The notes beneath the pieces were generated by a model. It saw only the letters and a list, made by a program, of their open reading frames with translations, did no database searches and was not told the DNA's origin. This document shows positions 8,153-17,694 of a stretch of DNA of 64,000 bases, in pieces (the stretch's first letter is position 1; every line of letters begins with the position of its first letter). This DNA is from an uncultured Acetatifactor sp. (GTDB lineage: Bacteria > Bacillota > Clostridia > Lachnospirales > Lachnospiraceae). The stretch is taken from NCBI GenBank assembly GCA_934402375.1, contig CAKRUB010000013.1, positions 3,254 to 67,253 of the forward strand. Reading direction: 5' to 3'. Made by a program: the position numbers and the translations under genes.

Positions 8153-8980
8153 ATGAAGGCTTCCAGAATTGCTGACACTACTGTCACATACATTATACTG
8201 ATCGCCGTGTGCTTTATTTTCTTTTTTCCATGCCTCTGGCTGATCCTCGCCTCCTTCAGCAAGTCGGGCTCGATCTATTCCTTTGACGGCTTCTTCCCGA
8301 GCGCGTACAGCTTAGACACCTTTAAGATGCTCTTCACGGATACGGCGATGTACAATTACCCGCAGTGGTTCCGAAATACACTGTTTATTGCAACCATGAG
8401 CTGCCTGATCGGAACATTTCTGACAGTGCTGACAGCTTACACCATGTCGCGCTTCCAGTTCAAGTCCAGAAAGGCGATGATGAAGACAACGCTGATTCTT
8501 GGCATGTTTCCTTCCTTCATGGGAATGATCGCGGTCTACATCATCATGACGCAGTTCGGTCTGATTAATAAAATGTGGGGGCTGATCCTGATCTACAGTG
8601 CGAATGCACCGATGGGATACCTGACGCAGAAGGGCTTCTTTGACACGATACCTTCCTCGATCGACGAGGCGGCGAGAATCGACGGCGCGACAAACTTTCA
8701 GGTGTTTACAAAGATCAATCTGCCGATCTCGATGCCCATTATCGTTTACACGGCGCTGACCAGCTTTACTTTCCCATGGAGTGATTTCATCCTGCCGAAG
8801 CTTCTGCTTAAGGAGAAAAATCTGTACACGGTGGCGGTCGGGCTGATGAGCCTTGGAGATACGGAATTTGCAAGATTCGCCGCAGGCGCGGTGTTTATCG
8901 CCGTGCCGATCGTCATTCTCTACTTCTGCCTTGTGAAGTTCATGGTAAACGGAATGACTGCCGGGGCGGTGAAGGGCTGA
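8153..8980 (+). CDS. MalG-type ABC transporter permease
   Basis: A 275-residue permease with six predicted membrane helices and the EAA loop DEAARIDGATNFQVFTKINL. It would pair with the MalF-type subunit to form the maltodextrin channel. Start 8153 is chosen for GGAG at 8143-8146; upstream in-frame ATGs at 8102 and 8141 would add hydrophilic residues unlike the family N-terminus. Its stop codon abuts the stop codon of the convergent acyltransferase gene with no spacer and no terminator. Confidence 0.9.
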   Translation: MKASRIADTTVTYIILIAVCFIFFFPCLWLILASFSKSGSIYSFDGFFPSAYSLDTFKMLFTDTAMYNYPQWFRNTLFIATMSCLIGTFLTVLTAYTMSRFQFKSRKAMMKTTLILGMFPSFMGMIAVYIIMTQFGLINKMWGLILIYSANAPMGYLTQKGFFDTIPSSIDEAARIDGATNFQVFTKINLPISMPIIVYTALTSFTFPWSDFILPKLLLKEKNLYTVAVGLMSLGDTEFARFAAGAVFIAVPIVILYFCLVKFMVNGMTAGAVKG

Positions 8981-10012
8981 TTATATGCCGCGCTTCCGCC
9001 CGATCAAAAAGGGGAACCAGCGGTTGACGACATAGACAATGGCGAGCTCCAGCAGCAACAAGGAGAGCGCAACATTCAGCAGGAAAAGATAAGGGTTGGG
9101 AAGATAATTTCCGACCAGTCCGGCGAACTTTTGACTGACGAGCATCATCCTGCAATCGAGGTGCGTCACCATGATGATCAGGGAGTTTGCGCCCAGATAG
9201 GAGAGCAGCTTAAGCTTCGGGAGTGACTGACAGAGAAGGACGACGGCAAGACTTCCCGTGAACGCGCCCGCAAGATAAAGAAACGGATTGCCCAGCGAAA
9301 GACTGCGGAAATCCGTGCTGCCGTTCAGGTGTACAAGCCATAGATTGACGGCAAAGAAGAGGACGGCAGCCGCAAGGGAGAGCAGGCGGTTTTGCAGCCG
9401 TTCGAGAAGCATCATGCTATAGTAACCGACGGCAAGGAATGCGAGGGCAATCGCTACTCGGATTCCTGTCTGAATCAGGTAGCCGAGCCAGACATAAAAG
9501 AGCGAGCCGGATGCCGGGCTATCATATGCGGCATAGAGATTTCTGCAGAAAATGCCGACGAAACAGAGGACACCACACGAGATGATCGTGAGAAGGTGTC
9601 CTGTTTTTTTGCGGATCAATAAAAACACCAGATCACCCGCAAAGAGGGCGGGCAGGAACCAGAGAACGGAAATGCCGTAAAAGCTCACAGTCTGTAGGAC
9701 GGCATCGGAGAGGGAAAGCTCCTGATGCTTCCATAGGCTGTAGATGAGCTCGATGAGCAGATAAATCAGGCTGAAGGTAAAATAGGGCAGCAGGATGGAG
9801 CATGCTTTTCTGCGCGCACTTTGTGCGAGAGGGCGGGTCTCCTCCTGCCTGAGGGAGAGAAGCATACCCGAAATCACGAAGAACAGGGGCATGTGAAAGG
9901 AGGACAGCCATGCCAGCAAGCCATCCCCGCACAAGCCGGAATGCCCCGCTACGACCAGAATGATGCCGATTCCCTTTGCCATATCCAGATAATTTAAGCG
10001 TTTTGCAGTCAT
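8981..10012 (-). CDS. Membrane acyltransferase, acyltransferase-3 / fucose 4-O-acetylase type
   Basis: A 343-residue polytopic protein with about ten hydrophobic segments. The N-terminus RLNYLDMAKGIGIILVVAGHS with its conserved His, followed by FHMPLFFVISGMLLS, is diagnostic of acyltransferase-3 proteins such as the COG3594 group. These O-acetylate cell-surface polysaccharides or exported glycans. The ATG at 10012 follows GGGAG on the minus strand; an upstream open stretch to 10228 shows no family similarity. It converges on the maltodextrin operon and is divergent from the large ATPase gene. The acceptor glycan is unknown. Confidence 0.8.
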   Translation of the reverse strand: MTAKRLNYLDMAKGIGIILVVAGHSGLCGDGLLAWLSSFHMPLFFVISGMLLSLRQEETRPLAQSARRKACSILLPYFTFSLIYLLIELIYSLWKHQELSLSDAVLQTVSFYGISVLWFLPALFAGDLVFLLIRKKTGHLLTIISCGVLCFVGIFCRNLYAAYDSPASGSLFYVWLGYLIQTGIRVAIALAFLAVGYYSMMLLERLQNRLLSLAAAVLFFAVNLWLVHLNGSTDFRSLSLGNPFLYLAGAFTGSLAVVLLCQSLPKLKLLSYLGANSLIIMVTHLDCRMMLVSQKFAGLVGNYLPNPYLFLLNVALSLLLLELAIVYVVNRWFPFLIGRKRGI

Positions 10013-10173
10013 GATGTCTCCCTGTAGGATTTTGTAAGCCTTAGCTCTTGATTGTCTTATCGTAGCATAAATCCCGCGGGGGAGCAACAGCGCGTCGCCA
10101 TACCCGTGCGCACCTCTCCTCATAAAAGAGAACATAAAATTTGTATTTTGGACTAGCAGTCGCAGAAGCAAAT

Positions 10174-10182
10174 TGGTACAAT
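10174..10182 (+). promoter_or_regulatory. Possible extended -10 promoter of the two-ATPase operon
   Basis: TGGTACAAT fits an extended -10 element about 50 bp upstream of the large ATPase gene. No good -35 box is at the right distance. The rest of the 10013-10232 gap shows no other feature apart from the strong RBS before 10233. Confidence 0.35.
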
Positions 10183-10232
10183 AGCTACAGATATGTGTTT
10201 GACCCGGAAGAAGTTCGGAGGAGGACAAATAG

Positions 10233-13200
10233 ATGCAGCTTTCTTTTAGTGTAGGTGAATATTTAAAAATAGGCTATGAAATAGGCGACCGGTATTTCGA
10301 GGAGCAGGGCATATTCCTTGGGCAGGAGGGAGATATGCTCATGCTGGATGTCGGGGACGGAGAAACGGCGAGTATTAAGGACAGCAAGATTGTCAGCATC
10401 CGCAGGATGAAGCGCAGTCAGGAGCCGGCGTCTGTGCAGACACCTGCGAGCACGGCACCGGAACAGCCTGCGGCAGAAACGCCCCAACCGGCAGCGGTCG
10501 AGCCACCGGCACAGCCCGCCGCGGATCAGGCGTCCGCTGCAAAAAAGGCAGAACCTGCAGCGGTCGAGCCACCGGCACAGAGCGTCACGGAAATGCCCCA
10601 ACCGGCAGCGGAGCAGTCGGCAGCAGCGGAATCGCCCCAGCCCGCAGCAGAGACGCCCCAGCCCGCAGCAGAGACGCCCCAGCCCGCAGCAGAGACGCCC
10701 CAGCCCGCAGCAGAGACGCCCCAGCCCACGGCAGAGCAGGCGTCCGCCACCTTAACGGCGGCGCAGCCAGCCGTAATCAAAGCCGCAGAGTCCGTTGAAC
10801 TCTTGCAGGAGGGCTACCGCTATGATTTTGAGAGCGAAGTGCAACATCTGACCTTCCTGACGGAGGTAGAGCGGAAGCAATGGCTGGAGCTGTTCGACAG
10901 GCAGGATTATCAGCGGCTTTCCCAGCTGGTCAAGGAGACGGTGGAACGCCGCCAGAACAGTGTGCCCAATATGGAGATCGCGCACAGTCAGGAGGCGAGC
11001 GTGCTTCGGCGGATGCAGGGCTATCTGGCGGAGACGCAGGAGCGCTACGTGAAGAATACGCTCATCAATGACGGCTCGTGGTTGTACCGCGGCATGATTG
11101 CCATCGGCGTGGAGCGCAATGTGTCGAGAGCTTACCGCTTTTTCATGACATCGGTGAAGACGGAGACGGCGCACCTGAAAACGGCTGTGTACCGCTGTGC
11201 CGTTCTTTACAGCATTGCGGGAAACCAGCCCCGGGCGGTTGAAATCTGCAAGGAGCTGATTCAGTACGCGAGGAAGATCGAGCCTGCATTCGACCAGTGC
11301 GTCTGCTGGAAGGTTATGCTGGAAATCTTTAAAAACGGTGAAGAATGGGAAAATTACAGCGAATGCCTCTTTCATCTTGCGGAGGCAAGCTATGAGCATG
11401 TCAGGGCATGCATTAATTCGATTGCAAAATTTACGCCGGAGCTTGTGCGACACGGCTTTTACGAGGATGCACTCGAGCTTTATCGTATGGCGCTCGACAT
11501 GGGGCTGGGCAATGGACGGATATACCTGCATCTCCTCTATCTGGAATGGAAGCGTGACCCTCAGGGAGAACTTGCGGAAAAGGTCAGACTTTTTGCCGGG
11601 ATTGACAGTGGGGACGAGGAATGGGTAAGCTTCCGCGCCGGCACTTGCGCCGGATTTTTGCAGGCGGATGACAGAGACCGCTATTTTCAGGAGCAGGAGG
11701 ACGAGAGCATTTCTGCGACGAAGCCGCAGCAGGAGAAGAAAAAGGAAGCCGTCATCGAGGATGATAATACCTACAGACAGGAGTATGAGGACAGCTTTTA
11801 CAGGCAGAAGCTGCATGGAAATCCCAGTCAGCTGAAAAATTATGTGAACCAGCTGGCACAGAACAGACCGAACAATACGCAGATCGGGGAGCTGGGCAAG
11901 CGTGTGGACATCTACATGGCACAGATGGGAAATATGCGGAAGATCACGACGCCCTCCAACAATTACGAGAGAGGGCTGGAGGCGTGGTTCCGCGCACACG
12001 ACAGCAAGACGGCTGCCGAATTTTTCATGGCTGCGATCCGGGGGAATGACACCGATCAGGGCACTGCCATTCTGACCTATGTTGATATGATCGCGGTGGA
12101 GGAAGGACTTCTGAGAGCCGTTGAGGTCATGAGCACCGATATGCGGGAATACATAAGGAATTGTGAGCGGCAGGAAAAGATTGCATTTTATGAGAAGAAG
12201 TATGATTTTTCATTTCTTTTAAAGAACTGGGAATATGTCATGGATAGCCTGAATATCCTGCAAAATCTGTACTACAGCAAGACCCAGCTCGGTAAGACCT
12301 ACTTCCGCATTGCAGAGTGCAACTTCGAGCAGGGACGCTGGAAACAGGCGAAGGATAACTACGAAAAGGCAATTGATTACGGCTACATGCGCACTCTCTG
12401 CGAGAGTAAACGGAACCAGTGTCGCAGGAATCTGGGAGAGGATGTGTCGGACGAGGGCATCTTCGGGGAGGAGGGAAATCTTCCCGGGAGCGAGGAGGCG
12501 GAGGTCAGCGTTGAACTGGTTCGGAAAAGGGTGGAGCAGTTCTACGATGAGATTAAGTACCGTGATGCGAACAATTATGTGCAGGGACTTCTCCGCAACA
12601 ACTCCGACAACGAGGAGCTGAGAGAGCTTGCAGAGCAGACGGCGGAGGTCGTCCGCAATATGAATAACACGCCGACAATGCCGACCAGAATGGACAGTCA
12701 GGCAGCAGGTCTGCGCGCGTGGCATATAGAGAAGAACTACGAAAAGGCACAGAAAAAGTTTCTGGAGGCAATCTCACAGGGAGGGGACAAGGCGCTGAGG
12801 TCGCTCATGGATCTTTCGGAGATGCTGATGCACGCCGAGGGCGCGGCAGCGGGCATCGAGTGCCTTAAAAAGCATGAATATCTGGTCAGGAGGTTCAATA
12901 CTCCGGAGCAGACAGGCTATTATGAGAAGATGTACCTGATGCAGCAGAAGGTCGGCGACAAGGAGGAAATGCTGGCGAGCCTGAAGCAGCTGCTGGAAAT
13001 CTACTCAAAGCTCAAGAGAAGGGATAAAGTGGGCTTCACCTATTTCAGGATGGGCATGGTGCGCTACCAGATGGGTGATTACGAACAGGCGATCGCACGG
13101 ATGCGCGACGCGGACTCGAACGGCTATCACACGACAGCCTGCCAGCAGTGCATTGCCATGTCTTATGTCGGACTGGGGCAGTATGAGGATGCAAGAGGGT

Positions 13201-15857
13201 ATGTGCGCAGGATACTGAACCAGAATTACGCCAAGCAGGACAGTAACCTTACAAACCGCCTGAATGGAATACTGGAACAGATCGACCTTCTGGAGAAGGG
13301 CGGGACGGCGGAGACGGGCAGTGAGAGCCAGATTGGTTCCGGCAGCAGAATCCTGGACATGACGATTGAACTCGAGAATAAGCTGGAGTCCTTCTATCTG
13401 GATGAGCAGACCTTCCCAGCGCTGGCGGAGGATGAGACGGAGACGTTGACCGGTAAGAACGTTCTGGATGTCTTGGAACACACGGAGTATCCCAATCTCA
13501 GGGAGCGCGCCGCAGCGCTGCAGCGCGTAGCCTTTCAGGAGAACCGGGTCAATGGCAAGAGCCAGAATTACTACCGCCTGCTGGCGGACAGCGTCGGAAG
13601 CTGGGGAGGCTCTTTCCAGAACGGCGAAATCTATGACTGTGCTTATTCGTGCCGCATCTTCGAGATGGAGACGGCGGGCAGACTGGCTTTGGAAAAGCGA
13701 AGCCGTTATCAGGACGAGGCGACTGCGGAGGCGCTTGCCTGCATTGTGAGACAAAAGGCAAATCCGGATGAAAAGGGAAAACTGAGCGATGGCAGACTCC
13801 GGGAATTTGTGTGGCAGGTGTTGGAGCAGGAGACGGACAGAAGAGACTATGCCATGAGGGAATTTCTCTTCCTTGCGCAGAAGAGCTTTGTACTCGACCG
13901 GTTCATGCAGACGCAGCTGGAGAAAGAGGAAAACGGCAGGCTCTGGCTGGAGCAGATCGGAAATTACCTCGGGGAGAGCAAGAATGTTCCGAAGGATTAC
14001 AGGAAGCTCTTCCGCATGATAAATGAGCGTGTCAAAAATGACGGCGGACGCCTGAGCAATCTGGTCGCTAAGATCAGGAACAGCAAGGGCTTTCAGGAAG
14101 AAGTGCTCACGGAGCTGAAGGATGCGAAGAATAAGATCTTTGTGCTGGAGACCGACTGTAACCAGTACCTCCGCGCCCTTGTCGAGGCCTACGAAAAGGC
14201 GCTTGAAATCTATGACTATGAGGACTATGACAACAGGATGGCGACAATCAGCATGGTGCAGAAGATGCTGGTCAGCCTGTCGGAAACCATCATACAGCGA
14301 CCGACCTATTTCAGCGTGAACTATGTCGGGGATATTATCGAATACATGCAGGACATCCTCCGGACGCTCTCGAAGAGCACAAGGGAGGATTTCGGTCCTG
14401 TCATCTCGATTCATGTGCCGATTACAGAGGCGCCGGTCGTCGATGGAAAGCAGAGCATTTCGATTACCGTGAGCAACAAGGACAATTCCGCCAGTGCGAC
14501 CAATCTGTTTCTGGCGGCATACAGTCTGGACGGGCGGACCATGGTGGAAAGTCAGCCGCTTGCACAGTATCTGAGAGGCGGAAAGAGCGTGTCGAAGGAG
14601 ATTATCCTCGATTCGCTCGGTGAGAACTATACGATACGCATCGAGGTCAATTATATTGACCATGAGGGCAGGGCACAGAAGGAAGAGCAGAGCCTGAGTA
14701 TCTCCGCGGGGGGCGAGCAGTTTGAACAGATCGAGAATCCGTACTTTAACGGTAATGCGATCGGCGTTGAAAATAAGGATGTCTTCTTCGGAAGAGACGC
14801 GCTCCTTGATCGTCTGGAGCTGGCGCTAAGAACCGGCAAGAGCAACTGCGAGATTATTTTCGGGCAGAAGCGCTGCGGTAAGAGTTCCATTGCGAACTTC
14901 CTGGAGGATCGCCTGAAGGATACATTTTTTGTCGTAAAGCTGTCGATCGGCGCTGGGAGAAATACCGCTGTCATTTACAACGAGATCAAGGAGACCGTCA
15001 TAGAGGGAATCTGGGATTACATTGACTGCAAGGGGGAGGACGACAAGATCAACGAGAGCCTGATCGAGAAACTGGAGCAGTATGATGTTTCTACAGAAGA
15101 GCTTTTTGATTCCTTTATACGCACAGTGAAGAGAACCTTCTGTGCGCCGACGAACCGGGCAATGCTGCTCATGCTGGACGAGTTTACCCATCTGTACCGC
15201 TATGTGAAAGAGGATCGCCGCATGGTGGCGGACTTCATGGATAACTGGAAGAAGCTGATGGAAGCGAATTTGTTCAAGGCGGTTCTGATCGGGCAGGATA
15301 CCATGCCGTACTTTCTGAAGGAGTTCCCGAACCAGTTTCAGGTGACCTCCCCGATCCGTATTGATATGCTGGACGACAAGAGCTCGAAGCAGCTGATCGA
15401 GGAGCCAATCAGGCTTCCGAACGGGGAGTCCCGCTTCCTCGAGAACAGCGCGGGCATGATTGCGGAATGGTTCCACGGGCAGCCCTTCTATATCCAGTCC
15501 TATTGTGTAAGGCTTGTAGACCAGATGAATCAGGACAGGAAGGTGCGCGTCACGAACGCTCTGGCAGAGAAGGTAAAGAGAATTATGCTGGAGGAAGAGG
15601 ACAAGTCAAAGTTTGACAACCTGTACAGTCGGGGAGACGAATCGGGAACGGAGGACGAATGCTTTGAGATTCTAAGCCAGATCGCGGCGCTGACAAAGAA
15701 CAGCGAGTGGGCGGACGCGGAGGAGCTTCACAGTCCGAACCTCGGAGAACTGATGGCTGATCTGACGGAGCGCGGCGTTGTCGAGCGCATGGGCGCGAGG
15801 GTAAAGATCCGTATCACCTTCTTTAAGGAATGGCTGAACCTTCACCGGAACAGATAA
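10233..15857 (+). CDS. Giant TPR-repeat protein with C-terminal STAND/AAA-type ATPase
   Basis: 1,874 residues. Residues 1-65 form a small beta-rich domain; about 66-190 is a Pro/Ala/Gln low-complexity linker with repeated AETPQP units. From ~200 to ~1380 the protein is helical and rich in TPR-like units (for example YFRIAECNFEQGRWKQAKDN and YFRMGMVRYQMGDYEQAI). A beta-sandwich-like segment (SISITVSNKDNSASATNLF) follows at ~1410-1490. The P-loop ATPase has Walker A GQKRCGKSS (Lys1550) and Walker B MLLMLDEF (Asp1649-Glu1650), then a winged-helix-like tail. No signal peptide or membrane helix is seen. RBS GGAGGAGG precedes the ATG. It appears co-transcribed with the following ATPase gene, 48 bp away. 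The architecture resembles STAND sensor-switch ATPases; function unknown. Confidence 0.75.
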   Translation: MQLSFSVGEYLKIGYEIGDRYFEEQGIFLGQEGDMLMLDVGDGETASIKDSKIVSIRRMKRSQEPASVQTPASTAPEQPAAETPQPAAVEPPAQPAADQASAAKKAEPAAVEPPAQSVTEMPQPAAEQSAAAESPQPAAETPQPAAETPQPAAETPQPAAETPQPTAEQASATLTAAQPAVIKAAESVELLQEGYRYDFESEVQHLTFLTEVERKQWLELFDRQDYQRLSQLVKETVERRQNSVPNMEIAHSQEASVLRRMQGYLAETQERYVKNTLINDGSWLYRGMIAIGVERNVSRAYRFFMTSVKTETAHLKTAVYRCAVLYSIAGNQPRAVEICKELIQYARKIEPAFDQCVCWKVMLEIFKNGEEWENYSECLFHLAEASYEHVRACINSIAKFTPELVRHGFYEDALELYRMALDMGLGNGRIYLHLLYLEWKRDPQGELAEKVRLFAGIDSGDEEWVSFRAGTCAGFLQADDRDRYFQEQEDESISATKPQQEKKKEAVIEDDNTYRQEYEDSFYRQKLHGNPSQLKNYVNQLAQNRPNNTQIGELGKRVDIYMAQMGNMRKITTPSNNYERGLEAWFRAHDSKTAAEFFMAAIRGNDTDQGTAILTYVDMIAVEEGLLRAVEVMSTDMREYIRNCERQEKIAFYEKKYDFSFLLKNWEYVMDSLNILQNLYYSKTQLGKTYFRIAECNFEQGRWKQAKDNYEKAIDYGYMRTLCESKRNQCRRNLGEDVSDEGIFGEEGNLPGSEEAEVSVELVRKRVEQFYDEIKYRDANNYVQGLLRNNSDNEELRELAEQTAEVVRNMNNTPTMPTRMDSQAAGLRAWHIEKNYEKAQKKFLEAISQGGDKALRSLMDLSEMLMHAEGAAAGIECLKKHEYLVRRFNTPEQTGYYEKMYLMQQKVGDKEEMLASLKQLLEIYSKLKRRDKVGFTYFRMGMVRYQMGDYEQAIARMRDADSNGYHTTACQQCIAMSYVGLGQYEDARGYVRRILNQNYAKQDSNLTNRLNGILEQIDLLEKGGTAETGSESQIGSGSRILDMTIELENKLESFYLDEQTFPALAEDETETLTGKNVLDVLEHTEYPNLRERAAALQRVAFQENRVNGKSQNYYRLLADSVGSWGGSFQNGEIYDCAYSCRIFEMETAGRLALEKRSRYQDEATAEALACIVRQKANPDEKGKLSDGRLREFVWQVLEQETDRRDYAMREFLFLAQKSFVLDRFMQTQLEKEENGRLWLEQIGNYLGESKNVPKDYRKLFRMINERVKNDGGRLSNLVAKIRNSKGFQEEVLTELKDAKNKIFVLETDCNQYLRALVEAYEKALEIYDYEDYDNRMATISMVQKMLVSLSETIIQRPTYFSVNYVGDIIEYMQDILRTLSKSTREDFGPVISIHVPITEAPVVDGKQSISITVSNKDNSASATNLFLAAYSLDGRTMVESQPLAQYLRGGKSVSKEIILDSLGENYTIRIEVNYIDHEGRAQKEEQSLSISAGGEQFEQIENPYFNGNAIGVENKDVFFGRDALLDRLELALRTGKSNCEIIFGQKRCGKSSIANFLEDRLKDTFFVVKLSIGAGRNTAVIYNEIKETVIEGIWDYIDCKGEDDKINESLIEKLEQYDVSTEELFDSFIRTVKRTFCAPTNRAMLLMLDEFTHLYRYVKEDRRMVADFMDNWKKLMEANLFKAVLIGQDTMPYFLKEFPNQFQVTSPIRIDMLDDKSSKQLIEEPIRLPNGESRFLENSAGMIAEWFHGQPFYIQSYCVRLVDQMNQDRKVRVTNALAEKVKRIMLEEEDKSKFDNLYSRGDESGTEDECFEILSQIAALTKNSEWADAEELHSPNLGELMADLTERGVVERMGARVKIRITFFKEWLNLHRNR
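10638..10736 (+). repeat. In-frame 21-bp tandem repeat in the linker of the giant ATPase
   Basis: Four identical 21-bp units plus a partial fifth encode the heptapeptide QPAAETP. Because the unit is a multiple of three, slippage would change linker length without breaking the frame. Confidence 0.85.
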
Positions 15858-15905
15858 GGCGGAAAAGATACGAAAGCCGGGACACCGGCAGAAAGAGGAA
15901 AAAGG

Positions 15906-17447
15906 TTGAATAATATTTATTCTGACTTTGGAAATATCATTGAGGAATACAGGTATGTATCGAGGACGGATATGGAGAAGAAGATCCGCGCGAGACTGAT
16001 CGACAATGCCAACTACGGCTCGATCAGTGTCATGGGAATGCAGCGCATCGGAAAGTCCTCTCTGGCGTACAACCTGTTTGAGGCGAAGGCGGATCAGCTT
16101 CTGGAACAGAAAATGATCGTTTTCCGCGTGAGTATGTACCAGTTTAATTCAGTGAAAAGCTTCTTCACAGAGCTTGTCGAACAGACCTACGCGCCGCTGT
16201 GTGATATAGATGCGGTGACGGTGCGCATGAAGAGCGCTTATGAAAATGCCTTGAGTAAATCGGTCGAGGAGACGGGCGGAAAGGCGTTGACTTCCTTTTT
16301 CACCGCCGTGAAGTCTGCGGGCTACCGGGTCATCTGTGTGGTGGATGAATTTGACTCCGTGAGAACGCTGTTCAAGGAATATCCGCAGGGCTTCTTCGTC
16401 CTGCGGGATCTGGCATACGAGCCGAAGAACCGGGTGGGTTTCCTCTTTCTGTCGAGGCGGCATGTGACGGAGCTTGAGGAGAGTGTCGGCTGCGATGACG
16501 GCGTGTCGAATTTCAGCAACATTCTGTCAAAGGAGTTTCTCGGCATGTACACAGATGCGGAGCTGGAGCAGTGGTATTCCTATCTGGAACAGGCGGGCGG
16601 GACGGTCGATGCGCAGTTTAAAAAAGAAATGGAGGACATTGTCGGGCGCTATCCCTACTGGATGGATATTCTGGCGTTTCATTACATTGTCGAGGCAGAG
16701 ACCAACAGCCAGATTACGCTGCAGCAGGTTTTTGAGGCGCACTGGGATACCTTTTATTCGGAGTTCGGGAAGCTTTTTAGTCTGCTGGAGGAGCAGAATC
16801 TGTTAAAGACGCTTTACCAGTGCGTTCTCGGACCTATGGGGGACGAGGCGACAAAGGACAAGATAAAGCGACTGGAGGATTATGGAATCATCTACTCACA
16901 GGATGAGAAGTGGTATTGCAGTATCTCTAAATATTTCAGGGAATACATGGTGATGCGTGAGCAGAGTATTGACTTTTATCCGCTCTGGAACAGAACGGAG
17001 AAGCTGTTCCGTGCGGTTGGCACGAGGGCATTCGGGAATACCTACGGTGCGGACTGGGAAGAGCAGCTCATCCAGAAATATCCGCAGGATCCGAACTGCC
17101 GCTTCAAGCCGGGCAATTTCCTTGCGGAGGCGAAGAGCAGGGTGGAGGACATGAAGACAAGAACCACCGTGTACGAGGTCGATCCCGACAGGATCAATCT
17201 GCTCAACGGTACGACCACAGGCGGGCTTTTCTCCATTCTTGCGGCGGAGTACGAGGCGAGCGGTCTGGATCGGGTGTTCAAGATGCGCAAAGGGGATTTC
17301 GTCCAGAAGACCAATGCACTGACGTCCGCCCGCAACCCCTACGACCACAACAATGATGAGTGGATTCTGGATGATGTGAAAAATAATACTGTCAATGGAT
17401 GCAGCGAGTTTATTGCGCTGATGGAGGCGTATCTGGAGTTGAAATAA
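15906..17447 (+). CDS. AAA-type ATPase with C-terminal HEPN-like domain
   Basis: 513 residues, starting with TTG at 15906 after a GA-rich RBS. Walker A is GMQRIGKSS (Lys50), and Walker B is VICVVDEFDS (Asp147-Glu148), typical of the ORC/MalT-like AAA_16 group. A winged-helix-like middle part (about 285-350) follows. The last ~140 residues are helical and contain SARNPYDHNN: Arg476-Asn-x-x-x-His481 fits the RNxxxH signature of HEPN RNase domains. It is the second gene of the unit with the giant TPR ATPase, 48 bp downstream. The pairing suggests a sensor/effector arrangement, as in toxin or anti-phage systems. The HEPN assignment rests on one motif and helical context. Confidence 0.7.
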   Translation: MNNIYSDFGNIIEEYRYVSRTDMEKKIRARLIDNANYGSISVMGMQRIGKSSLAYNLFEAKADQLLEQKMIVFRVSMYQFNSVKSFFTELVEQTYAPLCDIDAVTVRMKSAYENALSKSVEETGGKALTSFFTAVKSAGYRVICVVDEFDSVRTLFKEYPQGFFVLRDLAYEPKNRVGFLFLSRRHVTELEESVGCDDGVSNFSNILSKEFLGMYTDAELEQWYSYLEQAGGTVDAQFKKEMEDIVGRYPYWMDILAFHYIVEAETNSQITLQQVFEAHWDTFYSEFGKLFSLLEEQNLLKTLYQCVLGPMGDEATKDKIKRLEDYGIIYSQDEKWYCSISKYFREYMVMREQSIDFYPLWNRTEKLFRAVGTRAFGNTYGADWEEQLIQKYPQDPNCRFKPGNFLAEAKSRVEDMKTRTTVYEVDPDRINLLNGTTTGGLFSILAAEYEASGLDRVFKMRKGDFVQKTNALTSARNPYDHNNDEWILDDVKNNTVNGCSEFIALMEAYLELK

Positions 17448-17482
17448 AGTTGGTGATGGTGGAACTCACATATTTCAGATAA

Positions 17483-17630
17483 CAGTTGTGCAAGATGCAC
17501 CTGACCACAAGCAGCGCACTCTGGAGCCGCCGGCACTTAGCTGGTGTACTGTGACAGCTTATGTGCCGCTGCGTGCGGAAGGTAGCGGGAGCGTGCCTGC
17601 GGTGGTCTGTGCATTTTGTGCAACGTCACT
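17483..17630 (+). repeat. 150-bp hairpin repeat, copy 1 (opposite orientation to the other copies)
   Basis: Imperfect palindrome beginning agttgtgc and ending gtcact; the arms contain TGCACCTGACCAC and GTGGTCTGTGCA. The inner stem is AGCTG/CAGCT (17539-17543 with 17555-17559) around a GTACTGT-containing loop. It fills most of the gap between the ATPase operon and the GH74 gene; nothing else is seen in 17448-17694 besides the RBS AAGGAGG. Confidence 0.9.
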
Positions 17631-17694
17631 TGCGGAAACCTGAATTTCACAATTAGCAAAGAGTTAAATAGAAACGACACAAGGAGGCAACTGT

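Noticed and set aside
10638..10736. Tandem repeats as a possible CRISPR array
   Set aside because: Units are contiguous, in frame and without spacers. The 11-bp repeats at 27291-27353 are likewise not CRISPR.
10752..11999. Long open frame antisense to the giant ATPase gene
   Set aside because: Its residues mirror the sense codons, there is no RBS and no family signal. The same applies to 13005-14663 and to antisense frames in the giant surface protein.
17646..17674. TTCACA-17-TAGAAA as a GH74 promoter
   Set aside because: Both boxes are weak matches; not distinguishable from chance.
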